Made by a program: the position numbers and the translations under genes
Shown: positions 38,229 through 49,900 of the stretch, in pieces
How the letters are laid out: each line of letters begins with the position of its first letter
Position numbering within the stretch: the first letter of the stretch is position 1
Notes under the pieces: generated by a model
Databases searched by the model: none
What the model saw: the letters and a program-made list of their open reading frames with translations, nothing else
What the model was told of the DNA's origin: nothing
Assembly: GCF_036785885.1 (NCBI RefSeq)
Contig: NC_092329.1
Span: 9,300,001-9,364,000 of the forward strand
Length of the DNA: 64,000 bases
DNA from: Coffea arabica
Taxonomy: Eukaryota; Streptophyta; Magnoliopsida; Gentianales; Rubiaceae
Reading direction: 5' to 3'

Positions 38229-40165
38229 TGCCATCCCTGGTATTTTACTTCATTTGTTCTAACTGGTGGCCCAAACTAAGTCTTTTATGGTTCTGCTTCT
38301 AGATGATAATAATAGTGTGTATTTGGGAGATATCACTGGTAGTAACGTAGTCTTTTGATGCGCAGCCAATGCTTGATATGGTTGTTGGACGTGTGATGTT
38401 ATCCATCATAAAATGACGTCGCTTTGACCTTCATTGTTATTGTTCTTTTCATTATATTTAATCTTTGATGTCAAGGTAGATTTTGAGGAGGCGGAGGCGA
38501 TTTTGAACTTGAAGATTATACCCTCCTCTTTTTTATCTGTTTTTCCTTGTGATTCAACGCTTTGATTAGGCGTGCGGTCTGGAGTTGCAAGACATCAATT
38601 GTGCTGGACAATGTCAAACTTAGCACACCACATTCCACAGATGTCTTGTTCTGAAAATTTTCACACAGCTGAGGACGTAATTGCGGTCTAACATGTACGA
38701 ATAGCGTTAGAAAAAAAAAATTTTTTTTGTCACAACGATAGAATTTTTATGCCGCTAACGACTAACAGAGCGCTTGTAATCTGTCCAAACTCCAAACTCG
38801 AGATGTTACGATTTGTTTCACCAACCATTATATTTGTACTAAAAAAGATGCATATTTTTGCCTCCTTAGATGAATTATTGACTGTAGGAACGGAATTCTG
38901 GCAATTTTTTCATGGCTGCAGGTCATTTGGCGGACAAGTGCGTGAATCTCCCTTATTTGCAAAAATTTATTTGCTTACATCGTCTACATGATTTTTTATT
39001 ATTTTTTTGTTTCACATACATATTATATCAAAAAGTCGTGATAGAATTTTTCTAAAACATTATTATCTCCAAACCCAATTATGTCATTTACGTCGGAGAG
39101 AGAGGCTCGAATAAGTTTATTTTAACTATTCCTTATTGAACTTTCCCAACCCAATTTTGATACTCAAATTTCATTTCTGTATTTTTATGCTCAAGTCAGA
39201 GACGGGTTTAGTAAGTGAACGTGAGCTTAGAAGGATGGGATAGCATATCTCCAAAAGAGCAAATAAGGGGTATTTATGCTAGAGAACGTGAGAGAGGAGT
39301 AATGAGGGCCAGAAGGATAACCTGTGATAAATTAGCCTGTGATATATGGACAAGGGGCACAAACAGGCTGCAGGTATTTCATGGCTGCAGGTCAATTTTT
39401 TCATGGCTGCGGTGCAATCGTTTCTGCCGGTTGTATTCATTTTTCACTGTGCATAACTTTCATGGCATACGGTGTAACTTTTTTTGCACACGACGTAATT
39501 TTACAACACTTTTTTATGGGCCCCACACATGACGTGAAAATCGAGTTACAAGACGTGATCTGAGCCGCACAAAATTTTTTAATCAAATCATGGCCGACAA
39601 TTGTCAGGAACGGTTGTCTCTGCCCCATTTCCATGATATATCGACGGTGTCAGACTTAGACCTAAACCTTAGGGTGCTGGGCATTGCCTGCCGCCCTATC
39701 AATCAAATCATTAGCGCATTAAGGTTAAACCTCGGTTGATCAGGACCTTGACTAAATGTTGAAGACGTTGATGCATAAGGTGGGGGTCAAGTCGAGATGA
39801 TTGCCGTCACAATGACCAAGATTAGCCCAATGTACAACTCTTTGGTTTCTCACTCCAAGTTCCTTTGACCTATGTTCCGGTCACAATCTTTTGTATAGAT
39901 TGCAAATTAGTCGAGTTTTGGTCTAATCAAATCCAGTCTCGATTCAATTTTATTAATCTCAAGCTCGACCCCAATTTCAACGAGTTTTTAAAGTAAAATT
40001 CGAGTTTGAATTCGACCTTAAATTTGAACTGAATTGAGCTCAATGTCGAGCCTATTTAAGTTTAAAAAAATAATTATTTTGCTTTTTAAAAAAATGAATA
40101 AAATGGCAATTTTTTCTTAACAAATAATAAAATATTAGAATTATATATGTAATTTCATTATTAAA
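38229..40165. other. 3' UTR and repeat-bearing spacer
   Basis: 38229 to about 38500 should be the 3' UTR. After it, CATGGCTGCAGGTCA occurs at about 38912 and again at 39379, with a variant at 39403, in sequence that reads like old repeat DNA. ORFs here (for example 38749-38991 and 39215-39532) have no recognisable content. Confidence 0.4.
39890..40060. repeat. TCGA-rich dispersed repeat, copy 1
   Basis: It carries repeated CTCGA/TTCGAG words (AAGCTCGACC, AATTCGAGTTTGAATTCGAC). Similar segments occur at about 43725-44080 and 60895-61165. Confidence 0.55.
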
Positions 40166-40213
40166 TATATATGTGTGTATGTGTGTGTATATATGTACAT
40201 GTATGTATATATA

Positions 40214-40256
<43 letters not shown>

Positions 40257-40258
40257 GT
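40166..40258. repeat. TG/TA compound microsatellite
   Basis: TATG, TG and TA units run for about 90 bp. The reading frames through it (Tyr-Ile and Thr-His runs on minus) are artefacts. Confidence 0.9.
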
Positions 40259-40540
40259 AACTAGAGTTTGAGTCAAGTTTTGGCAGAATCGGCTCACGAG
40301 CATATACACGAGTGGCTTGATTCGTTTGTAATCTTATTCCTAGATAGCTCAAAAAGAAAAATTGAGACTCAAAATCCGCTGTAGTTTGTAATTTTCGGTG
40401 GCCTAATAGTATTGTAGATGAACCATGGGGGTTTGTCAGGTAAACAACCATTTTATTTTGCTGAGGCTAGCGAGCCATGAGTAAACGACTGCTGTTCTAA
40501 CAAGTTTATCAGGCCTCTACTCTATAAAAAAGCTTCCAAC

Positions 40541-40717
40541 TGTTAGGTTCATGAGTAAGGTGTTGTGTCTCACATCGGTCCGAGAAATGAAGAAAGAGCG
40601 GTTAATATGTAAGTAAGGGCTCAAGACCTAATAGCTTAAGGTTTTGGATCAGAGTTGGGTTCCTAATTTATATATTGGGCTCTTTGGTAGACTCTCTCGA
40701 GGTGTTTCTCCCTAACA
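40541..40717. mobile_element. Solo LTR of a small LTR retrotransposon (TRIM-like), 177 bp
   Basis: The ends are TGTTAGG and CCTAACA, the inverted TG...CA termini of an LTR. It is flanked on both sides by CCAAC (40536-40540 and 40718-40722), a 5-bp target duplication. It contains TCTCACATCGGTCCGAGAAA, a phrase common in short plant TRIM/SMART LTRs. No internal domain or second LTR is present, so recombination has left one LTR. Confidence 0.8.
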
Positions 40718-42139
40718 CCAACGACTGCTGTTCAGCAAAAGAGAAACAAGCAATTGGGGAATTTTTTTCTGAGGTAAAAACTTGTTAGCCTTTTCCTTTA
40801 AATTCTCGGTATTACCTTTGATCATTCAAAGTTGATAATAACTGATTATGTGTGAACATCTATGTATAGTTTGTAATTCAAGATTTCTATAATTTATAGT
40901 GCTTAAATTTCATTTTTTTTTCAATCTTTTGCTGAAATTCAAGATTTCTATAACATTTTTGCTTGTGTTTTGGGCATTTTAGTGTGCCTTTTTACTTTTT
41001 TTTTTCTTCAGCGGGGGAGGGACGGGATTGGGGGATTTGATTGCTTGGATTATAGCTTTGTCATCGCAACAGAAACCTGACAACATCTAAGGGAAAGAAT
41101 TTTTATTTAATTGAATGGATTATGGGCTAATTTCTTCAACAAAAGCAACATTTTTTGCTGCTTCTATCTATGCTACTAAAAATGGGATACCCGTGCGCCT
41201 CTGGGAACTGTAAGGACTGAGCGAGCTGCTTTCCCTGTTCAACCATTTTCCACTTTCTTTCGCCTGTGCTGTCACTATGTTTTGCATGGAGGAGAGGATC
41301 CTGCTCAAGCATATGGACTAATACAAGCCATACTCTTGTAACTTCACCTTGATGTTAAGGATGATCCAACAAATTACAATAATGATACTATGAAGATATG
41401 CAATTCGTGTACCTTCTTGTAAACATTGATATTTCTCGGCCAAAAATAAATGCAAGAAAATTCATGTTGTTTTAATCTTAGTACTTTCTGTTCATCTTGA
41501 ATAGAGGTGTCAATCACAGTTCAATTATGTTGATTCGTCCGAATCCGCCCACTAATAACTCGTCCAAATCCATCCATTTATTTTGAATGGGTCTAAATGA
41601 GCACCCAATTAAACCCATTTAATTGGAGGATAGTGGGTTGATTTGACTCAACTATTTAAAAATAATTATACATATAAACTCAACTTTTAGTGAGTGTTAA
41701 GCAAATAATTTTGAATTTTTTTTATCAATTTAATAACAATAAAATACTGTTATTGTCTATCAAATAACATGCAAAAAAATAAATAGAATTTTAAGTGGCT
41801 CATAAATGGGTAATTGAGTATATCCATACCTATTTATTAAATGGACATAAATAGATTGATCTAATTATACTCATTATTCAATCATGACCCATTGACGCTC
41901 GTCCAAATCACCTATTTTGACACGTCTAATCTCGACGTTGATGGAATGGATGTTCAATCGACACTTGTTGAAAGGCCTCAAAATGGCGCTGAATAAAAAA
42001 GAACAGTGTCTAGCTACAAATGAATAAGAAATGTGAGTTTGTGCACTCATTAAAGAAAACAAAAAAAAACCTTTATATTTTGTGTTTCTGCCTGAATTCA
42101 GGAAACAAATAATACATCCAAGTGTAATTGTGCATCAGT
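40718..42139. other. Spacer without recognised genes
   Basis: AT-rich. 41500-41900 has old repeat-like sequence (ATTGGAGGATAGTGGGTTGA and AATGGGT words). The last part should be 3' UTR of the cysteine-rich peptide gene. Confidence 0.4.
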
Positions 42140-42572
42140 TCAGTTGCATATATAAGAATGGTAATAGCATCTGCAGCAACTATTCCGGCCTTCTTTGTAA
42201 CATAAAGAATCAAGAAAGCTGTCTCCATGGAAGTTTATACACAAAGTTCGACACTGAGCTTGGCCAATACTGCCACCAATGGTTGCGCAGTCATCATTAA
42301 ACCGAATTACGCATTTTTGGTCATCCGCAAAAGCAAAAGGAATTGATCTCCCAACTGCATTTTCAAAAAAAAAAAAAAAGATATCTTTTGGATTTAACAT
42401 AAACAAAAATAAATCACTAAAGAAAAGGAAAACTAAAAAGAGAAATTCATCACTTCTTTCGCAGGTAAAGATAATCAAAAGAGTTATTAAGATTAAAAAA
42501 AAAAGATGTACCTGGGGCAAGAAACATAAAGGCGACAGCAAACAAAAAGGTGATAGTAAACAGTTTTGCCAT
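42140..42572 (-). CDS. Secreted cysteine-rich (defensin-like) peptide precursor
   Basis: Two exons on minus: 42572-42512 and 42354-42140 (276 nt, 91 residues), with a phase-1 intron of 157 bp. Exon 1 is a signal peptide (MAKLFTITFLFAVAFMFLAP). The intron just after the signal sequence is the usual plan for plant defensin-like and other CRP genes. The mature part has nine cysteines, with the motif NSCCRC near the end and IC at the C-terminus. The odd number means one may be free or pair between chains. It is not a textbook plant defensin pattern (no GXC...CXC core), so it is best left as an unclassified small secreted Cys-rich protein. Roles in such families range from pollen-pistil signalling to defence. 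Confidence 0.75.
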
Positions 42573-42626
42573 TTCCAAATCTGAATAGAACTGAAATTTT
42601 TTTTTTTTTTGGTCTATTAGCTCTCA

Positions 42627-42634
42627 TATTTATA
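42627..42634 (-). promoter_or_regulatory. TATA box of the cysteine-rich peptide gene
   Basis: TATAAATA on minus, 54 bp upstream of the start codon, implying a short leader of about 25 nt. Confidence 0.55.
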
Positions 42635-43724
42635 TTCAGCAACCTGTAATCTTAAAATGTCATGTTATGAATGTAGATTTTCATGTTTATGAAATTAGCT
42701 GTTGTATACAAGGAAAAGATATAATCTTGATGTTTCTTGCTTCGGTGTTTTTATGAATATTTATGAAAATTGAGCAAAATGCGATTCTAATGAATGCTTT
42801 AAAATTTTCAACCCATTTGGTCCATCAGAATTCATTAATGTCGATAATATATATTGAAAGAAATCCAAAATCCGCCTCCAAAATATTTCCATTCCCCAGT
42901 TATTCACGCCTCAGTATATGGAAAGAAATCCAAAATCTGTCTCCAAAATATGTCCATTCATAAGTTATTCAAGTCATATGCAGTAAGTATGGTAAGTAAA
43001 GTAAGGGAGCAAGTGGGAACGCAACTGTGTGTGTGTGCGTGTTATTTATGGTTGTTGGTGGATAAGGAAAATTATGGAGTGGTCAAAAGTCATTGGTGAG
43101 CCTTTGACTATAGTTTTGGTGTTTCCCCTCCTCCTTTCCCTCTATCCCACATCGATTGTGAGTGGTGTGTGTGTACTATTTAAGGTCTTCAGTATAGCCT
43201 GAAAGTCAGCATGTCTTTTGGGTTGGATTGTGGGTTTCCTTTAAATAGTGTGTGTGTGTGTATTATTTATGGTTGTTGGTGGAACGCCACCGATTCCCTG
43301 TGAGAGCCACTATTGATTCTCCAGAGGAAAGTCATATGCAGTATGAAATTTTAATCTATTAATACGTTTGCTATTGACCTGGCCTATTATATATATATAT
43401 ATATATATTAATAATTATTATTCTTTATTATATTTATATATTTTTTCTATTTAATCTTGTTATTTCAAAAATATAACATCTGAAATATATTTTAACGAGT
43501 GCCCGTTAGACAAATCGAATTTTTTTTAAAAAAACCTGGTATAAGAGGAAATACTTCCCAAATATAGTAACATTTGTGCATATCCTCGGTACAAACGGGG
43601 TATTGCACAATGCTACTTAAAAAATCACAAATTTTTCAAACATGATTAAAATGAGAGCACTATTCATAAGCTTGCTCTAACGTCAAATTCCCCATAATGT
43701 TGATATTTAGCTTTTGCACTTTTG

Positions 43725-44080
43725 CCTAGGGACGTGAACAAGTCTAATCAAGTTGAACACTATACTGTTTAAATTTATTTGATTATTTTAATGAGATTAA
43801 AATTTTGTTCAAATTTAGGTTATTTATATGCTGAACCGAGATCAAACAAGTTTTTGTCGAGTCGAATTCAAGTCGAGTTCGAGTAATTTGAAATTTTTAT
43901 ATAGCCAATTTTATACTAATCGAACCAAACTCGAGTCAAGTTTGCAAATTTATCGAATATAACATATTGTTAAAACTTGATTTGATTTGTTAGCGAATTA
44001 ATTTCATACAAGTTCTTATCAAGCTGAGTTTTATTAAGCATTGAATAGTTTGATTTATTTTTCAACCTTAATTTTGTTAA
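43725..44080. repeat. TCGA-rich dispersed repeat, copy 2
   Basis: GTCGAGTCGAATTCAAGTCG and related TCGAG words; it starts near GTGAACAAGTCTAATCAAG, which occurs inverted in the copy near 61.1 kb. Confidence 0.55.
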
Positions 44081-44552
44081 GTTATTTGTATTTATTTATT
44101 GATTTAAATTGGCATATCCCGAGACAGTCAAGACACATAGGTATTAACAATTAAGCGGGCCCTTTCTAAATAGAATCAAATTTCCTCTGTCAAGCCCAAC
44201 AATTGATTTACGTAGCTTGCCAATACACCAAATAGTCCCAACGTCAAAATTGCCCATTCATTTATGGGTTAATTTGAGAAACCTCCCCAAAAGTTCATCC
44301 TAATATTATTTAGCACTCTCAAATTTTTAAAAATCTTATAGCATAATGTGACTGGATGTCTCAATTAGAGTCATTGAAATGACAATATTACCCCCAACAT
44401 TTTTAAGTAGCAAAAGGTTGGTAACAAAAAAAATCCTACAAGCTAAAATATCTTAAACAAATAACAAGAATGCTATCTAAAATATTTTTCTCCCTCTTTG
44501 TCACAAAATTTTTTGCTTTTAATGTTCGTATTTACTATGACCGATCTCTGGT

Positions 44553-46294
44553 TAATTACTTAGAATATCGATAAAAGAAAAAAGTCGGACATGTATGGAT
44601 CTGACAATGGGTATATATAAAACTATGGCTGCCGGGCTGTGTCAGCCCGATTTGCTGCGGGGCTGACATAGACTGGCAGCCAGCTAATTTTTTTTTTTTA
44701 AATTGTTTTGTGCTACCAGGTTGATAAGGCCCGACAGCATTTAAAAAAAAAATTTACTGCTGCCGGATAGAAGTAAGTATATCCATCTGCTTTGTCCACA
44801 AAGGCTTCATAGTTCTTTGGGATCCCTGCAGACAGAGCATATATCCACTTTGAGCAATAACTACCAAGAGCCTATGAAGCATATAGCCAAAAGTTTGACT
44901 TCATATTTTTTTATCCCTTATGTTTTAAATAATTATATTTCAAATGAAATAAAATGTGAATTAGATTAAATGCATAAAAAATGTGTTCTAAATCTCATTA
45001 AAATCCTTAAAAGTAATCCACAATGTCAAAACATATTAGCCTAAAGAGCATCTTTTCGTTAAATTAATTACCAACAAATGATAACACATAAATCATATAT
45101 AAAAGAAAATTTAGTGGAAAAAGAAAATTTTAATTTGAGTATATAGTAATTTTAGTTGTAAATAGTATAACACAAATCGTTATACGACTTGTGGATATGA
45201 GTTTCAATCGGTTATGATCAGGCATTATGATTATAATAAAAAATAAAGGTGATTACCAATATAAAGGACTCACATGAATTTTTAAAAGATTTCTTGCCAT
45301 TTCTTCTTGTCTTTCCTTCATATTAAATCAAATATTTTAATAATACAATTTAATGTATTTATATTTATGTTCATCTTAAATTGATAATTTTATTGAATAA
45401 TTTAAATAATTATAAAATCTTTATTTCAATTGAAACTTAATTGACAAGTAGTTGAAATGCCAAAAAAAGAAAAAGAAAATATTATTCAATCAACTCAATG
45501 ACATATAGTTGTTTGATTATATTTGATTATATAAACAATTAATTATATTTGATAAATTAAAACAATTAATTAAATATTCTATTAATTATATTTGATTATA
45601 TAAACAGTTAATTATATTTGATAAATTAAAACAGTTAATTAAATATTCTATTGTTTATACCAATTGAAACTCGTATAACGATTTGTGTTATACTATTTAC
45701 AACTAAAGTTACTATATACTCAAATTAAAATTTTCTTTTATATATAATTTATGTGTTATCATTTGTTGGTAATTAATTCAAAGAAAAGATGCTCTTTAGG
45801 CTAATATGTTTTGACAATGTGGATTACTTTTAAGGATTTTAATGAGATTTAGAACACATTTTTTTTGCATTTAATCTAATTCACATTTTATTTCATTTGA
45901 AATATAATTATTTAAAACATAAGGGACCAAAAAATATGAAGTCAAACTTTTGACTATATGCTTCATAGGCTCTTGGTAGTTATTGCTCAAAGGGGATATA
46001 TGCTCTGTCTGCAGGGATCCCAAAGAACTATGAGGCCTTTGTGGACAAAGCAGATGGATATACTTACTTCTATCCGTCAGCAGTAAAATTTTTTTTTTTA
46101 AACGCTGTCGGGCCTTGTCAGCCTGGCAGCACAAAACAAAATTTTTAAAAAAAAAAATTTGCTGGCTGCCAGTCTATGTTAGCCCTGCAGTAAACCGGAC
46201 TGACACAGCCCGGCAGCCATAGTTTTATACGTATCCATTGTCAGATTCATACATGTCCGACTTTTCTTTTTTTCATCGATATTCTAAGTAATTA
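44553..46294. repeat. Large inverted repeat with arms of about 640-660 bp
   Basis: The left arm, 44553-45215, starts TAATTACTTAGAATATCGAT. It is matched inverted by the right arm, 45653-46294. Arms share, for example, CATGTATG, GGCTGCCGGGCTG, AGTTCTTTGGGATCCCTGCA and GTATAACACAAATCGT. They differ by scattered substitutions and small indels, such as a 12-bp insertion at the left inner edge. The loop, 45216-45652, holds a 69-bp tandem repeat. A transcript through it would fold into a near-perfect long hairpin. Confidence 0.88.
45522..45659. repeat. 69-bp tandem repeat in the loop of the inverted repeat
   Basis: TTTGATTATATAAACA begins at 45522 and again at 45591; each copy ends TTAATTAAATATTCTATT. 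Confidence 0.85.
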
Positions 46295-46431
46295 GCCCCG
46301 ATCTCTTGAAATTTTCACTCTAATTTCTTTCTTTGCTGCAAAATTTTTTTCTCTCTTTACCACAAAATCTTTGCTCTTAAAATTTTTGCCTTTTTATAAT
46401 GTTCAAGTAGTTTTATAAGCTACCCTTGTAT

Positions 46432-46516
46432 TTTTTTTTTTTTTTTGGAGGACTCGAACCCAAGATCTCTTGCTTACACTCCCTCCCCCCGTACCACCCA
46501 ACCCAACCCTCCCCCC
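46432..46516 (-). mobile_element. Truncated tRNA-derived SINE with 18-bp TSD
   Basis: An 85-bp insert is flanked by identical TATAAGCTACCCTTGTAT copies (46414-46431 and 46517-46534). Read on minus it ends in poly(A) and carries GGGTTCGAGTCCTCC, a Pol III B box. The A box is not evident, so the 5' end is probably truncated. It inserted inside the Mutator-like element, outside the inverted repeat. Confidence 0.85.
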
Positions 46517-46967
46517 TATAAGCTACCCTTGTATGCATTGTTTTCTAGTTACGAAACGAATAAATTTATCATTTATTGCACTCACATCTTCTCATATTTC
46601 AAATTTAATATTCCACCTTATTTGTCTTTGTTTTCATATTTCAAAATTCATGTATCAAACTGCAAAAGGGCAAAAATGGAAATATAATATAATCTCTTTA
46701 CTCCAATGCATTCTTTAATATTACTTTTATACATAAGAGGTGATAATGTTACATAAATTGTCATTTCAGGGGAGCTATGTGATATTTTTGAAATTTTAGA
46801 GGAGCTAGGTGATATTAGGATAAACCTCAAGGAAGGTTTCTGAAATTAACCCTTCATTTATATTTGGTTTCTTCCGCCCAAACCTCAGTTGTCCAGTCAC
46901 TTAAATTGTTCCTCTTCACCGGCTCCGGAATGATATATCGGAGTAGCCCGCCGGAGTTCTCTGGTTT

Positions 46968-49900
46968 ATGATTCCCTCCGTTTCCGACTCTGCCTCCGAT
47001 GTATATTTCTCAGGTAGCTTATTATTTTATCCTGCATGCAATTTAAATCTGTAAAACTTCGCAAAGATTTGGTGCATGGCCTATTTTTTCTTACTCTCTC
47101 TTCGTTTTTACTTGTATGGTTTTTCCCCTATTTTTGACATTTGACGTTTGTTGGTGTTTGAAATTTTCTTTTTTGAGTTGCCAGCTGCAGTATTTTTTGC
47201 AAGGTTGCTGGCTTTGAATTGATCTGGTTATTAATTTGGTAAGTACTTTGGATTGCAACTATTGTGCATAATAACTTCAAAATTCTTCTATGCACTTCAA
47301 TTTCAATAGTTTGATAGTTAACGTGATAGGTCTTTGTAATTATGACACAAATTAAAATGAAACTGGAAGGTTTGCTATGGATAATCGGAGATTAGTACTT
47401 AATTGGAATCGATAAATAGGTTTTAAAGATGTTTTTCATTACATTTGGGGGCAAAAGTGGCAGTTTTCTGAGGACACTTGAGTGACAAATTTTGTCTGAA
47501 TCTATACATGAGCGTCTTGTTTCTAGTTGTTTTTGTTGATATGCTCAAAATTCTGTGCATTTCGCAACAGTGGAGGGATCCCATTCGTTTAACTACACTT
47601 TTGCTTTGCACATTGTTTTAAGTACAATTGAGTGCTAGGAATGTAAGTGTATGAATAATTAATTGAGGACACTAAACTTACAAGAAATTGTTGCGGCTAT
47701 CACCAATTTGAGATCGTGTGAGAGTTCTTTGTTTTGGGAAGGAATTGCTGAATATATGTTTTAAGTTGTGACACATTTATTGAAGTCGCTTGTGGAAAAG
47801 TGGGAATGTGTTGAGCTGTGACAGATCTTTGATACTAGGTTTGAGATTTTGATTTTTCTAAAATTAGCATTATATATCTATGGTTATAAGCAATGATTAA
47901 TGCTCGTGTTTTGAAGTTTGTGAATGGGAGTTTCCTCTGCATTTCTTTGTCCTGGTTTGGTCATGTACAGTTTATTAGATACATAATCTCTCATATATGA
48001 AATGCGAGTCTTTGATGTAACTTTTTTCCATCTTGTAGTTCACATAGTTATGGCACTTTTCAAAATTTGGTCACAACTGAATTGTCACTCTCAAACTCAT
48101 GGACTGGATTTACACTTTTACGATTAGAGGCAGAACGTTAATATCATGAACTGTTTAGGGAAAAATATGTTGCACTGAGTAGTTGACGTTTATCCGAGAT
48201 GCTTGGTGGCAATAAGTTAATGCACCAGCTCATGCATTTGGATGCTTTTATTGTTGTAATTATACATTTTTCTAGTAATATTTGGTTATAGAACCAGCAC
48301 TAACCACCCGTTTGGTTGGAGGGTTTTGCCCTCCTCAATGGGAATGAAAGGGTAATAAAACCCATGCATTATGTTTGGAACACCTCTATGGGATTGGTCA
48401 TTACTCGCTTTTGGGTCTTCCAATCCCATAGATTGATTATAGAGTAAATTGGGGACCATCAACCTCATCCTCTGCTTAGCGCATTTTAAAGTAAAAATAA
48501 ATAAAATATTCCATCGAATTAAACCCAAGAAGGGGAGAAAAAGCGTATGCCATCTTCTTCCCTCTCTCTTTGTGTCTTCTTTCTGCCCCTTGCTGGCCAT
48601 CCTTCCCAAGCTCTTCCACTCTCTCTTTTCTTCCCATGCTTATAGATATGATAATAAGTTGGAGCCGAAAGAGATTGAGATGGCCAATTCATCCACATAA
48701 TTGATAGTGGATCTCTTTGGTTTCTTTCACTTTTCAACTCACCATATGAATCAGCTCTGCCCTCTCCAACAATTATTTGACCACAACTTCCCTGCAGATT
48801 CCATTCTCACCTTCTTCAGATGGTCCCGAGATGGTTTCCAGGTTACCCATCCTTTACAATTTTTATGCAAGTTAATAGCTTTACTAGCAAATGATAAAAA
48901 TAACCCCAAAAAAGTGCGATCTGTATTGATAGTGGATCTCTTTGGCAGTCGATGACTCATGGATCTGCCCATGAAATTTGGATCTTTATCAAAGAAATTG
49001 TTGTGCTCCTAAGAGATGATTTGGTCAGAAATAGTTCAAGGAAAAACAATGGCTTTGGATGTTAAGAAATTAGGTTCTTGATTTTTGATGAAATGTTTGG
49101 AAACTAACAAAGATTTTGTTAGTGTGGGGATCTGATTTAAGTGCTTTCGCACTTTGTGAGCTTTGATTGAGATTCATATGGCGAAGGGAGTGGGTTGATG
49201 GCAACTTTGCATGTCAAATCAGGGTTCTTCTTCCAAATTAACATGGAGAAGACGGGAAGAAGGACAGAAAAAGAAATAAATAATTAAATAAAAGTATGGG
49301 ATAAGCGAGTACCAAACATCAGTAAAGGGATGCAGGAATCTTGAAAAAATCCATTATCATTGTAGGGGTCTTTGATAGTGATTGTCATTGCCATGATCTA
49401 GTAGAAACCGAACAGTTTGTAAGATGCTAATATGTACTGTATCTGGTGAAAATGTATCACCACGGCTGGCTTTTACATCGCTTTAGTGCCAATTTGGGAT
49501 CTACCTTCTTATTAATTGTCTTGCTGAATTGGAATATTAGAACTTCATCTAAATATTGCCTGTAGTTTGAAAGCCATACTGGCTGCTTTGATTCATTGAT
49601 GGTTTCTTTAAATTTTGTTGTAGTTTATTTTTAACCAAAGTCTTGATGTATCAACACTGAATTTATTTAGATTTTCTTAGACCTGATTTCAAATTGGCTC
49701 CTATTTGTAATATCAGCTTGATGTGAAAGCATGCATAAATTTTATGGCTCGTTTGTGTTATGGTTTGCAGTTACAAATATGGAGAGGCCAAGATCCTCTC
49801 CTGAGCAAGTCAACATATTATCTGATGATTCATCTTCTGATGACGGTGCTGGACCAGAAAGTAAACGGCTACGAACTGCTGCAGAGATCCCTCAACGAGC

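Larger units (their letters stand above)
42573..44265. other. Spacer with old repeats
   Basis: 42850-42960 has a short direct repeat (GAAAGAAATCCAAAATC twice, about 61 bp apart). TG-rich tracts near 43024 and 43248 are each followed by TTATTTATGGTTGTTGGTGG. An AT microsatellite lies at 43388-43408, and TCGA-rich repeat copy 2 at 43725-44080. I see no gene. Confidence 0.45.
44266..46852. mobile_element. Mutator-like non-autonomous element with 9-bp TSD
   Basis: Both ends read GGGTTAATTT(G/C)AGAAACC inward and stay similar for about 110-130 bp, both including CATCCTAATAT/TATCCTAATAT and GAAATGACAAT. TTCATTTAT flanks both sides (44257-44265 and 46853-46861), the 9-bp duplication diagnostic of Mutator-type insertion. 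It has no transposase. The interior holds a very large inverted repeat (separate entry) and a SINE. The diverged ends indicate an old insertion. Confidence 0.85.

Noticed and set aside
40052-40451. Minus-strand ORFs rich in Tyr-Ile and Thr-His
   Set aside because: They read through a TA/TG microsatellite.
42279-42584. Plus-strand Lys-rich ORF
   Set aside because: It is antisense to the cysteine-rich peptide gene and runs through its intron.
44487-46400. Direct LTR-like repeats (TTTCTCCCTCTTTG... and TTTCTCTCTTTACC...) flanking the inner inverted repeat
   Set aside because: The similarity is short and degenerate, without TG...CA ends or a 5-bp TSD.
46432-46516. Possible tRNA gene on minus
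   Set aside because: Only a B box is present; there is no A box or cloverleaf. Poly(A) and the 18-bp TSD identify a SINE.
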